A stretch of DNA of 62,930 bases, taken from Alcanivorax sp. DG881. GTDB lineage: Bacteria > Pseudomonadota > Gammaproteobacteria > Pseudomonadales > Alcanivoracaceae. Below are positions 45,005 through 56,692 of this stretch, in pieces. Position 1 is the stretch's first letter. Every line of letters starts with the position of its first letter. The position numbers were made by a program, and so were the translations under genes. The notes under the pieces are model-generated. The model made no database searches. It worked only from the letters and a program-made list of their open reading frames with translations, and was not told the origin of the DNA. The DNA lies in assembly GCF_000155615.1 (NCBI RefSeq), contig NZ_DS989915.1, forward strand, positions 3,465,195 to 3,528,124, read 5' to 3'.

Positions 45005-45550
45005 TTATCGTTTGAGCATGGGCAAGGGACGCCAGGGCTGGCTGAGCAGTTGCTGGCCGCTGAGCTTCAGCAGTAGCGGATGAAAGCCCGCATTGGGGAA
45101 GCCCCGTTTGATCAAGCGGATCCGCGCCATGGGAATGCCGAAACGCAGTAGCCCCAGGCTCACATCAACCCAGTCAGCCCGGCGGAACACTTCGGTGAGG
45201 TCCAGATGGTTGCGGCTGAAGCGGCTGACTTTGTGGTGGTTCATGATCATGGTGCGCACATCCTGGCTCCAATCTTCCAGGCCTTCTTCCTGAAGGTAGT
45301 GTTCAGCGAGCCGGGCGGAGGGTTGTAAATAGTCAAAGGTGCCAGCCAGCCAGATGCCGGCATCATGGAAAAAGGCGGCGACTTGCAGCTTGCCGAGCTC
45401 TTCGTCATTGACGGGACGTTGCGCCATGACCAGGTTTACCAGCCGATAAACATGGTTGCGGTATGCCGTCTGTTGTTTGCCAAAACGCTCTGCGTATTGG
45501 TCGAACAGTTGCTCGACTCTGGGTAACTGGGTGATCAATTCCTTGTTCAT
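45005..45550 (-). CDS. HD-domain phosphohydrolase-like protein
   Basis: 181 residues. HD-superfamily metal residues are visible: H33 (NHVYRL), the H62-D63 pair (AAFFHDAGIW), H105/H106 (MIMNHHKVS) and D126 (FRRADWVDV). The fold is small and lacks other domains. The substrate is unknown; similar stand-alone HD proteins act on nucleotides or phosphates. The Met at 45550 is preceded by GGAG; the open frame continues 10 codons upstream. It is divergent from the GntR regulator. Confidence 0.78.
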   Translation of the reverse strand: MNKELITQLPRVEQLFDQYAERFGKQQTAYRNHVYRLVNLVMAQRPVNDEELGKLQVAAFFHDAGIWLAGTFDYLQPSARLAEHYLQEEGLEDWSQDVRTMIMNHHKVSRFSRNHLDLTEVFRRADWVDVSLGLLRFGIPMARIRLIKRGFPNAGFHPLLLKLSGQQLLSQPWRPLPMLKR

Positions 45551-45686
45551 GCAGCTCCGCCCGGTATTGGGTGTGGTCACAGTTCTTATTGTGGGTGAAT
45601 CCGTGCTGTGGCTTGGTCAGTATGGCACTGATGCATTTGATACTGGCGGGGGATGGTTGGCAAATCCAGCACTTGGTGGTGGCTTT

Positions 45687-45730
45687 CTTGTGTACTATAG
45701 TCGGACAAGCCTAATTGGATTGTTCAACAA
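45687..45730 (+). promoter_or_regulatory. Inverted repeats upstream of the GntR gene, possible autoregulatory operator
   Basis: CTTGT (45687-45691) and ACAAG (45705-45709) flank TACTAT (45692-45697), a possible -10. TTGTTCAACAA (45720-45730) is a second palindrome 15 nt upstream of the GTG start. GntR proteins commonly bind such short palindromes. Evidence is positional only. Confidence 0.35.
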
Positions 45731-45744
45731 GTACCGGGGGTTCG

Positions 45745-46440
45745 GTGAGCTTCAAAGCGAAGGAAAGCCTCTCTGAGCAAATTGCCCAGCATCTCGCTCA
45801 GCAAATCATCCATGGCGACATGTTGGCCGGTGATCGCATTCAGGAGCTGCGTGTTGCAGGGGAACTGGATGTCAGCCGGGGATCTGTGCGTGAGGCGCTA
45901 CTGATTTTACAGCGCCGCCAGCTGATCGACATTTTGCCGCGCCGGGGTGCGGTGGTGAAAGAAATGTCCGAAGCCCATGTGCGCAGCCTGTATGAAGTCA
46001 TGCAGGTGTTGCTGGGGCTGGTGATTCGCAAGGCCATTAAGGTGGTGCGCGAAGAAGACCTGGATTCGTTCATTGAGCTGGTTCACGGGTTGCAAGTGGC
46101 GGCGGAGGAGCGCGACCACGACGCTTTCTTTACCCTCAGCTTTCGCTTTCTGGAACATGTCTATCCGTTCGCCCGCAATGTCTTCGTGGAAGATGTGCTG
46201 ATCAATATGCAGCCGGCCATGCAGCGGGCTTACTTTATGGCCCTGCATCTGGAGCCGGATGAAATCAAGGAGTGCCTGTCGTTCTTCAAGGCGCTGGTGG
46301 AAACCATTTTCCGCCGTGATGTGCGTTCGGCCCTGGAAATTATCCGCGAGTTTGCCGAGCACCAGTCGGATCTGGTGGAAGAGTCCATCACCCGCGCACG
46401 TCAGATTGAAACCGCCTGGGGCTCGCGCCGCCGCAAGTAA
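45745..46440 (+). CDS. GntR-family (FadR/FCD) transcriptional regulator
   Basis: 231 residues from the GTG at 45745. The N-terminal winged HTH has IAQHLAQQIIHGDMLAGDRIQELRVAGELDVSRGSVREALLIL (about 11-54), a clear GntR signature. The C-terminal helical FCD domain (about 85-220) is ligand-binding. Residues such as H in FRFLEHVYPF could contribute to a metal site. The effector and targets are unknown. The GTG follows CGGGGG; the TTG ten codons earlier is less likely. It ends about 100 nt before tRNA-Val. Confidence 0.85.
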   Translation: MSFKAKESLSEQIAQHLAQQIIHGDMLAGDRIQELRVAGELDVSRGSVREALLILQRRQLIDILPRRGAVVKEMSEAHVRSLYEVMQVLLGLVIRKAIKVVREEDLDSFIELVHGLQVAAEERDHDAFFTLSFRFLEHVYPFARNVFVEDVLINMQPAMQRAYFMALHLEPDEIKECLSFFKALVETIFRRDVRSALEIIREFAEHQSDLVEESITRARQIETAWGSRRRK

Positions 46441-46495
46441 AGCGGCGTTGGGGTAATGGCATTTGAGGGATGACCATCAATCTGCAACGAGGGTC

Positions 46496-46524
46496 TTGCC
46501 CTGACGGATCAAGCTGCATAGAAT
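46496..46524 (+). promoter_or_regulatory. Promoter of tRNA-Val
   Basis: TTGCCC (46496-46501), 17-bp spacer, TAGAAT (46519-46524), 13 nt before the mature tRNA start. Confidence 0.7.
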
Positions 46525-46537
46525 TGCCACCCTCTTT

Positions 46538-46614
46538 AGGCACGTAGCTCAGTTGGTTAGAGCACCACCTTGACATGGTGGGGGTCGGTGGTTCGAATCC
46601 ACTCGTGCCTACCA
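46538..46614 (+). tRNA. tRNA-Val (anticodon GAC)
   Basis: 77 nt with encoded CCA. The acceptor stem AGGCACG pairs with CGTGCCT. The anticodon stem CCACC/GGTGG frames the loop TTGACAT with anticodon GAC. The T-arm contains GGTTCGAATCC. The purC-to-tRNA vicinity matches Pseudomonas-type order. Confidence 0.96.
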
Positions 46615-46620
46615 GATACA

Positions 46621-46665
46621 AACGAAAAGGGCTTGTCGCAGCGGTGCGGCAGGCCCTTTTTCGTT
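46621..46665 (+). terminator. Rho-independent terminator after tRNA-Val
   Basis: AACGAAAAGGGC pairs with GCCCTTTTTCGTT around an inner stem (TCGCA/TGCGG-like), with a T-rich 3' side at 46656-46661. Confidence 0.85.
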
Positions 46666-46723
46666 TTCGCTCCTCCAGATCGCCCCTGTAGAATGCGAGC
46701 TCCTCAAGCAGGAGAACGTTGTA

Positions 46724-47185
46724 ATGCCTGAAGCGGATTACCTGGGTGCTGCCCGGCCAGGACTGATGCTGTATCTGCCTCACCAGCCCATGGGGATGGT
46801 CCCGGATGTGGGCGCGTTGGTGGCGGCCAACTCCAATCACTGGCGAAAGATCCTGAATCTGCTGGCCAAGGTGGCGTGCCCGGTGGCGGAGGATTGGCGG
46901 CGCTACCGGGATCAAGTGCTGTTTCAGGAGACGGCGCTGTGTTTTGCGCCGGTGTTGGCTCAGGGGCCTTGCTGGCACTGGATCGGCGGCAAGGAAAACC
47001 TGTTGCGCTTTACCGGCTTGCGGCACTGCGCCCGGCCATTGCACGGCGCTGCGGAGATTGCTGTGGACCCGCAAAGACGCTTGCTGTTAACCCCTTACCC
47101 TGACTATCGCCAGCTCAGTAATGCCCGTGTAGAACAGGTGCGCAGGATTCTCCGGGAGCACCATTTCTACCCAGGTGTGGCATGA
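46724..47185 (+). CDS. Conserved hypothetical protein preceding the DUF72 gene
   Basis: 153 residues, no signal peptide or membrane segment. Rich in Trp, Cys and Leu (VACPVAEDWRRYRDQVLF; GPCWHWIGGKENLLRFTGL). I do not recognise a family. CAGGAGA lies upstream of the ATG. The stop overlaps the DUF72 gene start as ATGA, so it probably shares its function or at least its expression. Confidence 0.65.
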   Translation: MPEADYLGAARPGLMLYLPHQPMGMVPDVGALVAANSNHWRKILNLLAKVACPVAEDWRRYRDQVLFQETALCFAPVLAQGPCWHWIGGKENLLRFTGLRHCARPLHGAAEIAVDPQRRLLLTPYPDYRQLSNARVEQVRRILREHHFYPGVA

Positions 47186-48027
47186 AGCGGCCTTATTTTC
47201 TGGGGTGCCCGCAGTGGCAGCATCCTGCCTGGGATGGACGTCTGCCTGCTGGCAACAGCCCTTTGGAGCGTTATAGCCAGGTGTTCAATGCGGTCGAGGG
47301 CAATACGTCTTTTTATGCTACGCCCTCAGCCCGTCAGTGTGAGCAATGGCGCGCCCAGGTACCGGCGGGGTTTCGGTTCCTGTTCAAATTTCCCCGACAG
47401 ATTACCCATGATGATTTGTTACGGGGCGGCAAGGAGCCGGTACGGGCGTTTGTGGACAGACTGGCTCCGCTGAACGATGTGCTGGGCCCATTCCTGCTGC
47501 AGTTGCCTGCGGCCTTTGGTCCATCGAGCCTGGCGGATCTGTGGCGATTTCTGGAGGCGTTGCCGGCATCGCTGGATTGTACGGTGGAGGTGCGACACCG
47601 GGACTTTTTCGCCAAGGGCGAAGCGGAAAAGGCACTTAACGGTGGTTTGCGGGAGCGTCAGCTTGCCCGGGTCTGTTTTGACAGTCGGGCATTGTTTGCT
47701 GCCTCTGCTGAGGACCCGGCAACACGGGATGCCCAGCGCAAGAAGCCTCGGCTGCCGGTACATGTGTTGCCGGGTGAAGTGGCGCCGGTGATTCGGTACG
47801 TGGGCCACCCGGATTTGCAGGCCAACCGGCTCTTTCTCGCGCCCTGGGTTGAACGGGTGGTGTGCTGGATCGAAGCGGGCAAGCAGCCCTATGTGTTTAT
47901 TCACATGCCGGATAATGGTGATGCGCTGGCTCTGGCTGCGCTATGGCACGAGATGCTGGCGGAACGTTTGCCGTGGCTTGCATCGTTGGCGTTGGGGCAG
48001 CAGGTGAGTCAGCCAGGTTTGTTCTGA
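47182..48027 (+). CDS. DUF72 family protein (YecE-like)
   Basis: 281 residues. The DUF72 TIM-barrel-like family is recognised from LGCPQWQHPAWDG (about 8-20), YSQVFNAVEGNTSFYATPSA (31-50), FRFLFKFPRQITHD (about 63-76) and PYVFIHMPDNGDALALAALWHEML near the C-terminus. The biochemical role is unknown. Co-translated with the upstream hypothetical protein and convergent with mltF; a heptamer array lies in the gap. Confidence 0.88.
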   Translation: MKRPYFLGCPQWQHPAWDGRLPAGNSPLERYSQVFNAVEGNTSFYATPSARQCEQWRAQVPAGFRFLFKFPRQITHDDLLRGGKEPVRAFVDRLAPLNDVLGPFLLQLPAAFGPSSLADLWRFLEALPASLDCTVEVRHRDFFAKGEAEKALNGGLRERQLARVCFDSRALFAASAEDPATRDAQRKKPRLPVHVLPGEVAPVIRYVGHPDLQANRLFLAPWVERVVCWIEAGKQPYVFIHMPDNGDALALAALWHEMLAERLPWLASLALGQQVSQPGLF

Positions 48028-48061
48028 TATGACTCTGAGATGGCTCACTCTGCGACGACAA

Positions 48062-48121
48062 AGTGGCGAGTGGCGAGCAGCGAGTTTCGAAGTGCAGCAC
48101 GCGGCAGGGTTGCGTGACTCG
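48062..48121. repeat. Heptamer arrays between the DUF72 gene and mltF (AGTGGCG and GTTGCGT dialects)
   Basis: AGTGGCG (48062), AGTGGCG (48069), AGCAGCG (48076) and AGTTTCG (48083), then AAG. A looser block follows: CAGCACG, CGGCAGG, GTTGCGT, GACTCGG (48095-48122). Two dialects adjoin in this 112-bp convergent gap, as in the gap upstream of tamB. Confidence 0.72.
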
Positions 48122-48139
48122 GACTACGTTGCTGCTCTG

Positions 48140-49543
48140 TTAATTCAGCGCGATGAGCGTGCCATCGCGGCGGCGGGAATTTTCCGCCCACACCAGCAGG
48201 TCGTAATAGCGACGGATATGGCGCACGTACACCACCGCCTGGCCGCCCCGGGCATTGCCGTAGCGAAGCTGGTCCGCGTAGGCGGATTTGGCCAGCAGCG
48301 GCAGGCGCTGTTTCACGTCCTGCCAGCTGTCCGGATCGCCGCCCTGACGCTGGGTCAGCACGCGGGCATCTTCCAGATGACCAAAGCCCACGTTGTAGGC
48401 GGCCAGGGCCATCCAGGTGCGGCTGGGTTCGGGAATGCGGTCGGGAATCCGCGCATGGGTGCGGCGCAGGTAGGCGGCGCCAGCACTGATGCTCTGTGAC
48501 GGATCGGTGCGGTCACTGATGCCCATCTGGCGTGCGGTATCGTTGGTGAGCATCATCAGGCCCTTGACCCCGGTGGGGGAGATGGCCTGGGGATCCCACA
48601 GGGACTCCTGGTAGGCCAGGGCAGCCAGCAGGCGCCAGTCAAAGCCGCTGTTGTCTTCGGCTTCCTTGAACAGCCCTTCATACAGCGGCAGGCGGTCGTC
48701 CAGGTGGCGCATGAAGCTGCGTGCCGCGTACAGGTTGAACTGTTCCACATGCCCGTAGAAACGGTCTTCCAGCTTGGCCGTGGTGCCGTCCGCCTTGGCC
48801 TGGGTCAGGTAGCGCTGCGCTTCCATATACAGGCTTTTGTCATCTTTCGGATTAAAGGCCCAGGCCAGCGGCATGTCGGTGGCGACGGTGTAATCGGCAA
48901 TCAGGTCAGGCCAGAGCGCACGTTGCAGGGCGTAGCTGTTGGAGTTGATCAGGGTGTAGTCGACCTGGCCGTCTTCCACCAGCGCCAGCAGCTGCTCCGG
49001 CGTGGCGTTTTCCACTTCCTGGAAGGTCAGTTCGGGGTTGTCCAGTTGTGCCTTGACCAGCAGCTCGGCGTGACTGGAGCCGGCGCTTACGGCTACTTTC
49101 TGGTCGTCCAGCTCGCTCAGGTCGGTAATTCGCGGGCTGCTCAGGCGGCGTACCAGCAGGGTATCGATATTCTGGTAGCGAGTGCTGAAGCGCAGGCTTT
49201 CGCTGCGCTCTGCAGTGGCGACCAGGCCGGCGGCGGCAATGTCTGCGGTGCCCTTGCGGATTGCGTAGCGAATGTAGGACAGGTCGTCAGATTCCAGGAT
49301 ACGCAGTTCCACGCCCAGGCTGTCGGCAAAGCCCTTGGCCAGCTCGTACTCCATGCCGGTGAAGCCATGCTGGTCTTCATAGTAGGTGGTGTTGGATGGA
49401 CGGGTTAGCACCACCAGCTCTCCACGGGCGATAACACGCTCCATGGCGGAGGGGGTGGGACGCATAGCGAGCATTAGCCCCAATACGCTGAACAGCGCCA
49501 GTGAGGCGAGCAAATGCTTACTGTGTCGAAAGAAAACCGTCAT
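48140..49543 (-). CDS. mltF: Membrane-bound lytic murein transglycosylase MltF
   Basis: 467 residues. An N-terminal signal/anchor (about 10-27) precedes a periplasmic solute-binding type 3 domain (about 35-265) fused to a C-terminal SLT catalytic domain. The catalytic Glu lies in LAALAYQESLWDPQAISPTGVKGLMML (about 315-341). MltF cleaves peptidoglycan to anhydro-muropeptides, and its binding domain senses muropeptides. The gene is divergent from purL, the usual neighbour in Pseudomonas. Confidence 0.94.
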   Translation of the reverse strand: MTVFFRHSKHLLASLALFSVLGLMLAMRPTPSAMERVIARGELVVLTRPSNTTYYEDQHGFTGMEYELAKGFADSLGVELRILESDDLSYIRYAIRKGTADIAAAGLVATAERSESLRFSTRYQNIDTLLVRRLSSPRITDLSELDDQKVAVSAGSSHAELLVKAQLDNPELTFQEVENATPEQLLALVEDGQVDYTLINSNSYALQRALWPDLIADYTVATDMPLAWAFNPKDDKSLYMEAQRYLTQAKADGTTAKLEDRFYGHVEQFNLYAARSFMRHLDDRLPLYEGLFKEAEDNSGFDWRLLAALAYQESLWDPQAISPTGVKGLMMLTNDTARQMGISDRTDPSQSISAGAAYLRRTHARIPDRIPEPSRTWMALAAYNVGFGHLEDARVLTQRQGGDPDSWQDVKQRLPLLAKSAYADQLRYGNARGGQAVVYVRHIRRYYDLLVWAENSRRRDGTLIALN

Positions 49544-49637
49544 CCTTGGTGGTACCTCTGTCAGGTTGTCCAGACAGGTCGATACTGCTTACCGCCGACC
49601 GGTGGAAGGCCCTATGCCTTCACGATGATGCCTTACT

Positions 49638-49653
49638 TGTGATCTATATCACG
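49638..49653. promoter_or_regulatory. CRP/Vfr-like binding site between mltF and purL
   Basis: TGTGA-TCTATA-TCACG at 49638-49653 matches the CRP consensus (TGTGA-N6-TCACA) at 9 of 10 core positions. It lies 95 nt upstream of mltF (minus strand) and about 310 nt upstream of purL. Confidence 0.55.
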
Positions 49654-49761
49654 TAATTGCGGCGCAACTCTATCATCGGCAAATGGCTGTTCTGTAAAGC
49701 TTTGTCGAACAATTGCTCCTTTTTTGCACAATTTTTAAAAGTCAGGAAAAGAGCATTAATT

Positions 49762-49807
49762 TGCGTATCAGGCGTCAGTCGTAGGTGATTTGCTACGGCC
49801 TGATGCC
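49762..49807. repeat. Heptamer array with small inverted partner upstream of purL (CAGGCGT dialect)
   Basis: TGCGTAT (49762), CAGGCGT (49769) and CAGTCGT (49776), followed by the inverted piece GGCCTGATGCC (49797-49807). It shares CAGGCGT with the perM-bcp and ruvC-leader arrays. Confidence 0.6.
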
Positions 49808-49864
49808 AGGGTGAGAGAGGGCGGGCAGGCGGGTAGATTGCGGTGTAATTGGGCGGCTTGAGAG

Positions 49865-49885
49865 GCTGCGAGCGGCGAGCAAATC
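49865..49885. repeat. Short heptamer array upstream of purL (GCGGCGA dialect)
   Basis: GCTGCGA (49865), GCGGCGA (49872) and GCAAATC (49879). Similar to the nadA-downstream array. The remainder of the 422-bp mltF-purL gap shows only the CRP-like site and AT-rich promoter sequence. Confidence 0.5.
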
Positions 49886-49965
49886 CCGTATCATTGCCAA
49901 CCTGAATAAATGCCCTGAACATCTGGCACCCCTCAATCCCCATTGGTAATCATATAAGGCGCACT

Positions 49966-53856
<3,891 letters not shown>

Positions 53857-53861
53857 ACAGC

Positions 53862-54020
53862 AATTAATAATGAATAACTCATAATTAATAACGAAACATA
53901 AAGGCGGAAATGGGGTGGCCATTTCCGCCTTTTTTATGTCCTTTTATGAGCTTGAGCTACAGAGTCTCTCCCCTCAAAATCAAACGATTGTTTGAATCCT
54001 TTCGTTATTAATTATTCATT
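53862..54020. repeat. Inverted heptamer arms flanking the purL terminator (AATTAAT dialect)
   Basis: The left arm has AATTAAT (53862), AATGAAT (53869), AACTCAT (53876), AATTAAT (53883) and AACGAAA (53890). The right arm (54000-54020) is the exact reverse complement of AATGAAT + AATTAAT + AACGAAA, so it equals the left arm minus one internal heptamer. The core contains the purL terminator and a CAAACGATTGTTTG palindrome. The right arm ends 8 nt before the next start codon. Confidence 0.92.
53901..53935 (+). terminator. Rho-independent terminator of purL
   Basis: AAGGCGGAAATGG (53901-53913), loop GGTGG, CCATTTCCGCCTT (53919-53931), T run to 53935. A 13-bp perfect stem. Confidence 0.95.
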
Positions 54021-54028
54021 GGTGATCT

Positions 54029-54694
54029 GTGTCTGAAAAAACCTTCGGGCCTTTTGAGTTGCAAAAGGCCTATAAAACCGAGCCTGTGCCCAGTGATTTT
54101 GCACAGCGCCGCCGTATCAGTGCGGCCATGCAATTACTGGCCGAGCGGTTGATTCGTGCAGAAGCGGATGAAGCAACCCTCGCCGGTTGGGCAGCGCAAC
54201 TGGAAGCCATGGTGGAGACAGTGGGCATACCGGAACGTCGTGATACCCGTGAAGCGAATCGAAAACTGTTTACCGGCAAGGCCACCGCGGACGATATCTA
54301 TCACATGATGGACTACGACCCGGTGGGCGGCCCGTCCAACCCGATCGCTCCTCAGGTGCAGTGGCTGCATGAAGATCAGGATGGTATCCGTGGAGAAGTC
54401 AGCCTGGGGCTTCAGTATCAGGGGCCGCCGGGACGGGTGCACGGCGGGGTGATCGCCTGGCTGCTGGATGCGGGGCTCTCCCGTGCGCTGCATGCCGCGT
54501 TTCGTTTGGGCGTCACCGGTACGCTGAATATTCGTTATTTGGCCGCGACACCGATAGAAGCGCCGATTGAATGTCGGGCGCATATTACCGGCCAGGAAGG
54601 GCGGAAAATTTTTGTAGAGGGCGGCATCTGGCACGGGGACACCCAGACCGTCAGCGCAGAAGGTGTCTGGCTGACACCCAAGAGTCTGGGGTAA
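54029..54694 (+). CDS. PaaI-family hotdog thioesterase, tandem copy 1
   Basis: 221 residues from a GTG start. A helical N-terminal extension (about 1-85) precedes a hotdog domain with LQYQGPPGRVHGGVIAWLLDAGLSRAL (about 130-156), GVTGTLNIRYLAATPIEAPIEC and TVSAEGVW. The GG-x-x-A-W-x-L-D-x pattern matches PaaI/4HBT thioesterases. It shares the QGPPGRVHGGV, TGTLNIRYLAATP and VSAEG motifs with the next gene, so the two arose by tandem duplication. The substrate is unknown. The GTG at 54029 is close to the repeat and the Shine-Dalgarno is weak. Confidence 0.8.
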   Translation: MSEKTFGPFELQKAYKTEPVPSDFAQRRRISAAMQLLAERLIRAEADEATLAGWAAQLEAMVETVGIPERRDTREANRKLFTGKATADDIYHMMDYDPVGGPSNPIAPQVQWLHEDQDGIRGEVSLGLQYQGPPGRVHGGVIAWLLDAGLSRALHAAFRLGVTGTLNIRYLAATPIEAPIECRAHITGQEGRKIFVEGGIWHGDTQTVSAEGVWLTPKSLG

Positions 54695-54697
54695 TCG

Positions 54698-55411
54698 ATG
54701 ACGGAAACCACCTACCATTTTCGCGATATTCGTGTGGCGGAAACGCCGGAACCTTCAACCCGGGCACAGTTGCATCGTCAGCTGGGCAAAGAGTTGGCTG
54801 GCCTTACCGAACAGGTGCTGAGGCTGGATGCGTCGCAGGATAAATTGCAGGACTATATCGCCCAGGTGCAGCAGTTGCGTCAGGCATTGCAGCAGGAAGG
54901 GCAGCGCGATTACAGCGAGATTTTGCAGCGACTGCTGGCCGGGCAGGGCAGTGGTGATGACGTGACCGACCTGGTGGACTTTGAAATTCTTACCGGTAAA
55001 GCCTCGCCTCTTTCGCCGCCACTGGAATTGTGGATCGATGGTGACCGTATTCGTGGCCGGGCCACGTTTGGCTCGGTGTTTCAGGGGCCGCCCGGGCGGG
55101 TGCACGGTGGCGTGCTGGCCCTGGCATTGGATATGCTGATGGCCAAGACGCAGGATTATGTCCGCCAGATCGGTATGACTGGCACTTTGAATATCCGCTA
55201 TCTGGCGGCCACGCCGTTGAACACGCCGGTGGATTTCGAAGCCCGGCTGGTTTCGCTGGAGCGCCGCAAATTACGCTGTGAAGGCAGTGTCTGGGTGAAC
55301 GGTGAGCAAACGGTTTCGGCAGAAGGGATCTGGATTTCGGCCCATGGTGAGTATGCGTTGAAACCGGAATTCGCGTCTGCGCTACCGTCGGATACCGGGG
55401 TAGCGTCGTAA
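54698..55411 (+). CDS. PaaI-family hotdog thioesterase, tandem copy 2
   Basis: 237 residues. An N-terminal region with coiled-coil character (about 20-75: QLHRQLGKELAGLTEQVLRL) precedes the same hotdog core as its neighbour (FQGPPGRVHGGVLALALDMLMA; GMTGTLNIRYLAATPLNTPV; QTVSAEGIW). It differs at the helix position (ALALDML against AWLLDAG), so substrate preference may have diverged. It lies 3 nt after copy 1 and 24 nt before the NIF3-like gene. Confidence 0.82.
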   Translation: MTETTYHFRDIRVAETPEPSTRAQLHRQLGKELAGLTEQVLRLDASQDKLQDYIAQVQQLRQALQQEGQRDYSEILQRLLAGQGSGDDVTDLVDFEILTGKASPLSPPLELWIDGDRIRGRATFGSVFQGPPGRVHGGVLALALDMLMAKTQDYVRQIGMTGTLNIRYLAATPLNTPVDFEARLVSLERRKLRCEGSVWVNGEQTVSAEGIWISAHGEYALKPEFASALPSDTGVAS

Positions 55412-55435
55412 CGTTCAACGCACCGGGAGGCAAGA

Positions 55436-55780
55436 ATGACAGAAGCCAGTGATCAACATTACAAGTTGTGCTTTTACGTGCCCGTGAGCCATGTGGAACA
55501 GGTGAAAACGGCTATTTTCGAGGCCGGCGCCGGGCAACTGGGCGATTATGATCATTGCAGCTTTCAGACGCTGGGCCAAGGGCAGTTCCGGCCCCTGTCA
55601 GGGAGCCAGCCCTTTCTCGGTCAGCATGACCAGGTGGAAGTGGTGGAAGAGTACCGGGTGGAGACGCTTTGCCTGGGCGCGTGCCTGCAAGCGGTGATCA
55701 GTGCGTTACGTCTGTCGCACCCCTATGAAGAACCTGCCATCGATTTGTGGAAGCTGGAGCCGCTGCCGGGTACGCACTGA
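55436..55780 (+). CDS. NIF3/YqfO-like small protein
   Basis: 114 residues corresponding to the PII/CutA-like insertion domain of the NIF3 family as a stand-alone protein: YKLCFYVPVSHVEQVKTAIFEAGAGQLGDYDHCSF at the start and ALRLSHPYEEPAIDLWKLE at the end (the HPYEEPA motif is diagnostic). Likely trimeric and cytoplasmic, role unknown. Convergent with the Nudix gene with only 20 bp between. Confidence 0.85.
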   Translation: MTEASDQHYKLCFYVPVSHVEQVKTAIFEAGAGQLGDYDHCSFQTLGQGQFRPLSGSQPFLGQHDQVEVVEEYRVETLCLGACLQAVISALRLSHPYEEPAIDLWKLEPLPGTH

Positions 55781-55800
55781 GAGTCGCTGCCGGGCTTCGC

Positions 55801-56358
55801 TTATTCGTCTTTCGGGCGACGCTTGAGCGGCTGGATGTCCTGGGTGCGCACGGGAAAATCGTTGCGGGCAAGGTCATCAATATAAAATCGCAGCGTGCGC
55901 CCGATGGTGGGGAAGGCCAGCTCATCCCAGGGGATGTCATCCAGAGCAAACAGGCCTGCGTCACTGCTCTCTTCGCCGACGCCGTATTTGCCGTCTTCCA
56001 CGTCCCCCAGAAAGAAGACGTATACCTGATTAATGTGGGGCAGGTTGAAAACCGTATACAGGTCGCCGATGGCCACTGTGGCGCAGGCTTCTTCCCATGT
56101 CTCTCTGGCGGCCCCTTCCTGCAGGGTTTCGCCGTTTTCCATGTAGCCTGCGGGTAGCGTCCAATAGCCTTTGCGCGGTTCGATGGCGCGCTTGCAGAGC
56201 AGCACTTTTCCTTCCCATATTGGCACGGCGCCCACCACGATCTTGGGATTCTGGTAATGGATCGTCTCGCAATCCTGGCACCAGTAACGGGGGCGATTAT
56301 CTCCTTCCGGAATACTGAATTGCAGGTTGGGATTGCCGCAATGGCTGCAGAATTTCAT
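55801..56358 (-). CDS. Nudix hydrolase with N-terminal zinc ribbon
   Basis: 185 residues. A Cys4 zinc ribbon (CSHCGN...YWCQDCETIHYQNPK, about 3-36) precedes a Nudix domain whose box is GYMENGETLQEGAARETWEEACA (about 72-94; the consensus GX5EX7REUXEEXGU is met except the terminal G-U). The layout resembles NudC-like pyrophosphatases, but it is shorter, so the substrate is uncertain. Alternative start ATG at 56388 adds ten residues. The upstream 270-bp gap holds no gene. Confidence 0.83.
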   Translation of the reverse strand: MKFCSHCGNPNLQFSIPEGDNRPRYWCQDCETIHYQNPKIVVGAVPIWEGKVLLCKRAIEPRKGYWTLPAGYMENGETLQEGAARETWEEACATVAIGDLYTVFNLPHINQVYVFFLGDVEDGKYGVGEESSDAGLFALDDIPWDELAFPTIGRTLRFYIDDLARNDFPVRTQDIQPLKRRPKDE

Positions 56359-56692
56359 GGAAAACTCGCTGCGGCGGATATCAGTCATATCCGCAAATGA
56401 TTTGGTGTGCCTTACTCTCATTCCGTCAGGTGCCGGTTTTTGGGAGAGCAGGGGGACAGTCGATAATGGTCAATAGACTAACTATCTCGGCTGCCAGAAG
56501 CTAGCGAGCCCGGGAGCTGACAGGGCGTTGTGTCGAGCGTTTATGTGATGGCTCAAGCGGTCAGCGTGGTTGGTGTGTCGGGTCTCAGTATGAGGTTGGG
56601 TGAATGGCCGGCGGGTGTGAGCGATAACAAGGCTTGCCCAGGGGGGCCGGGCTGTTCAAACTACCGTTTGAATTTCAGAATTGGAGAAGGGT

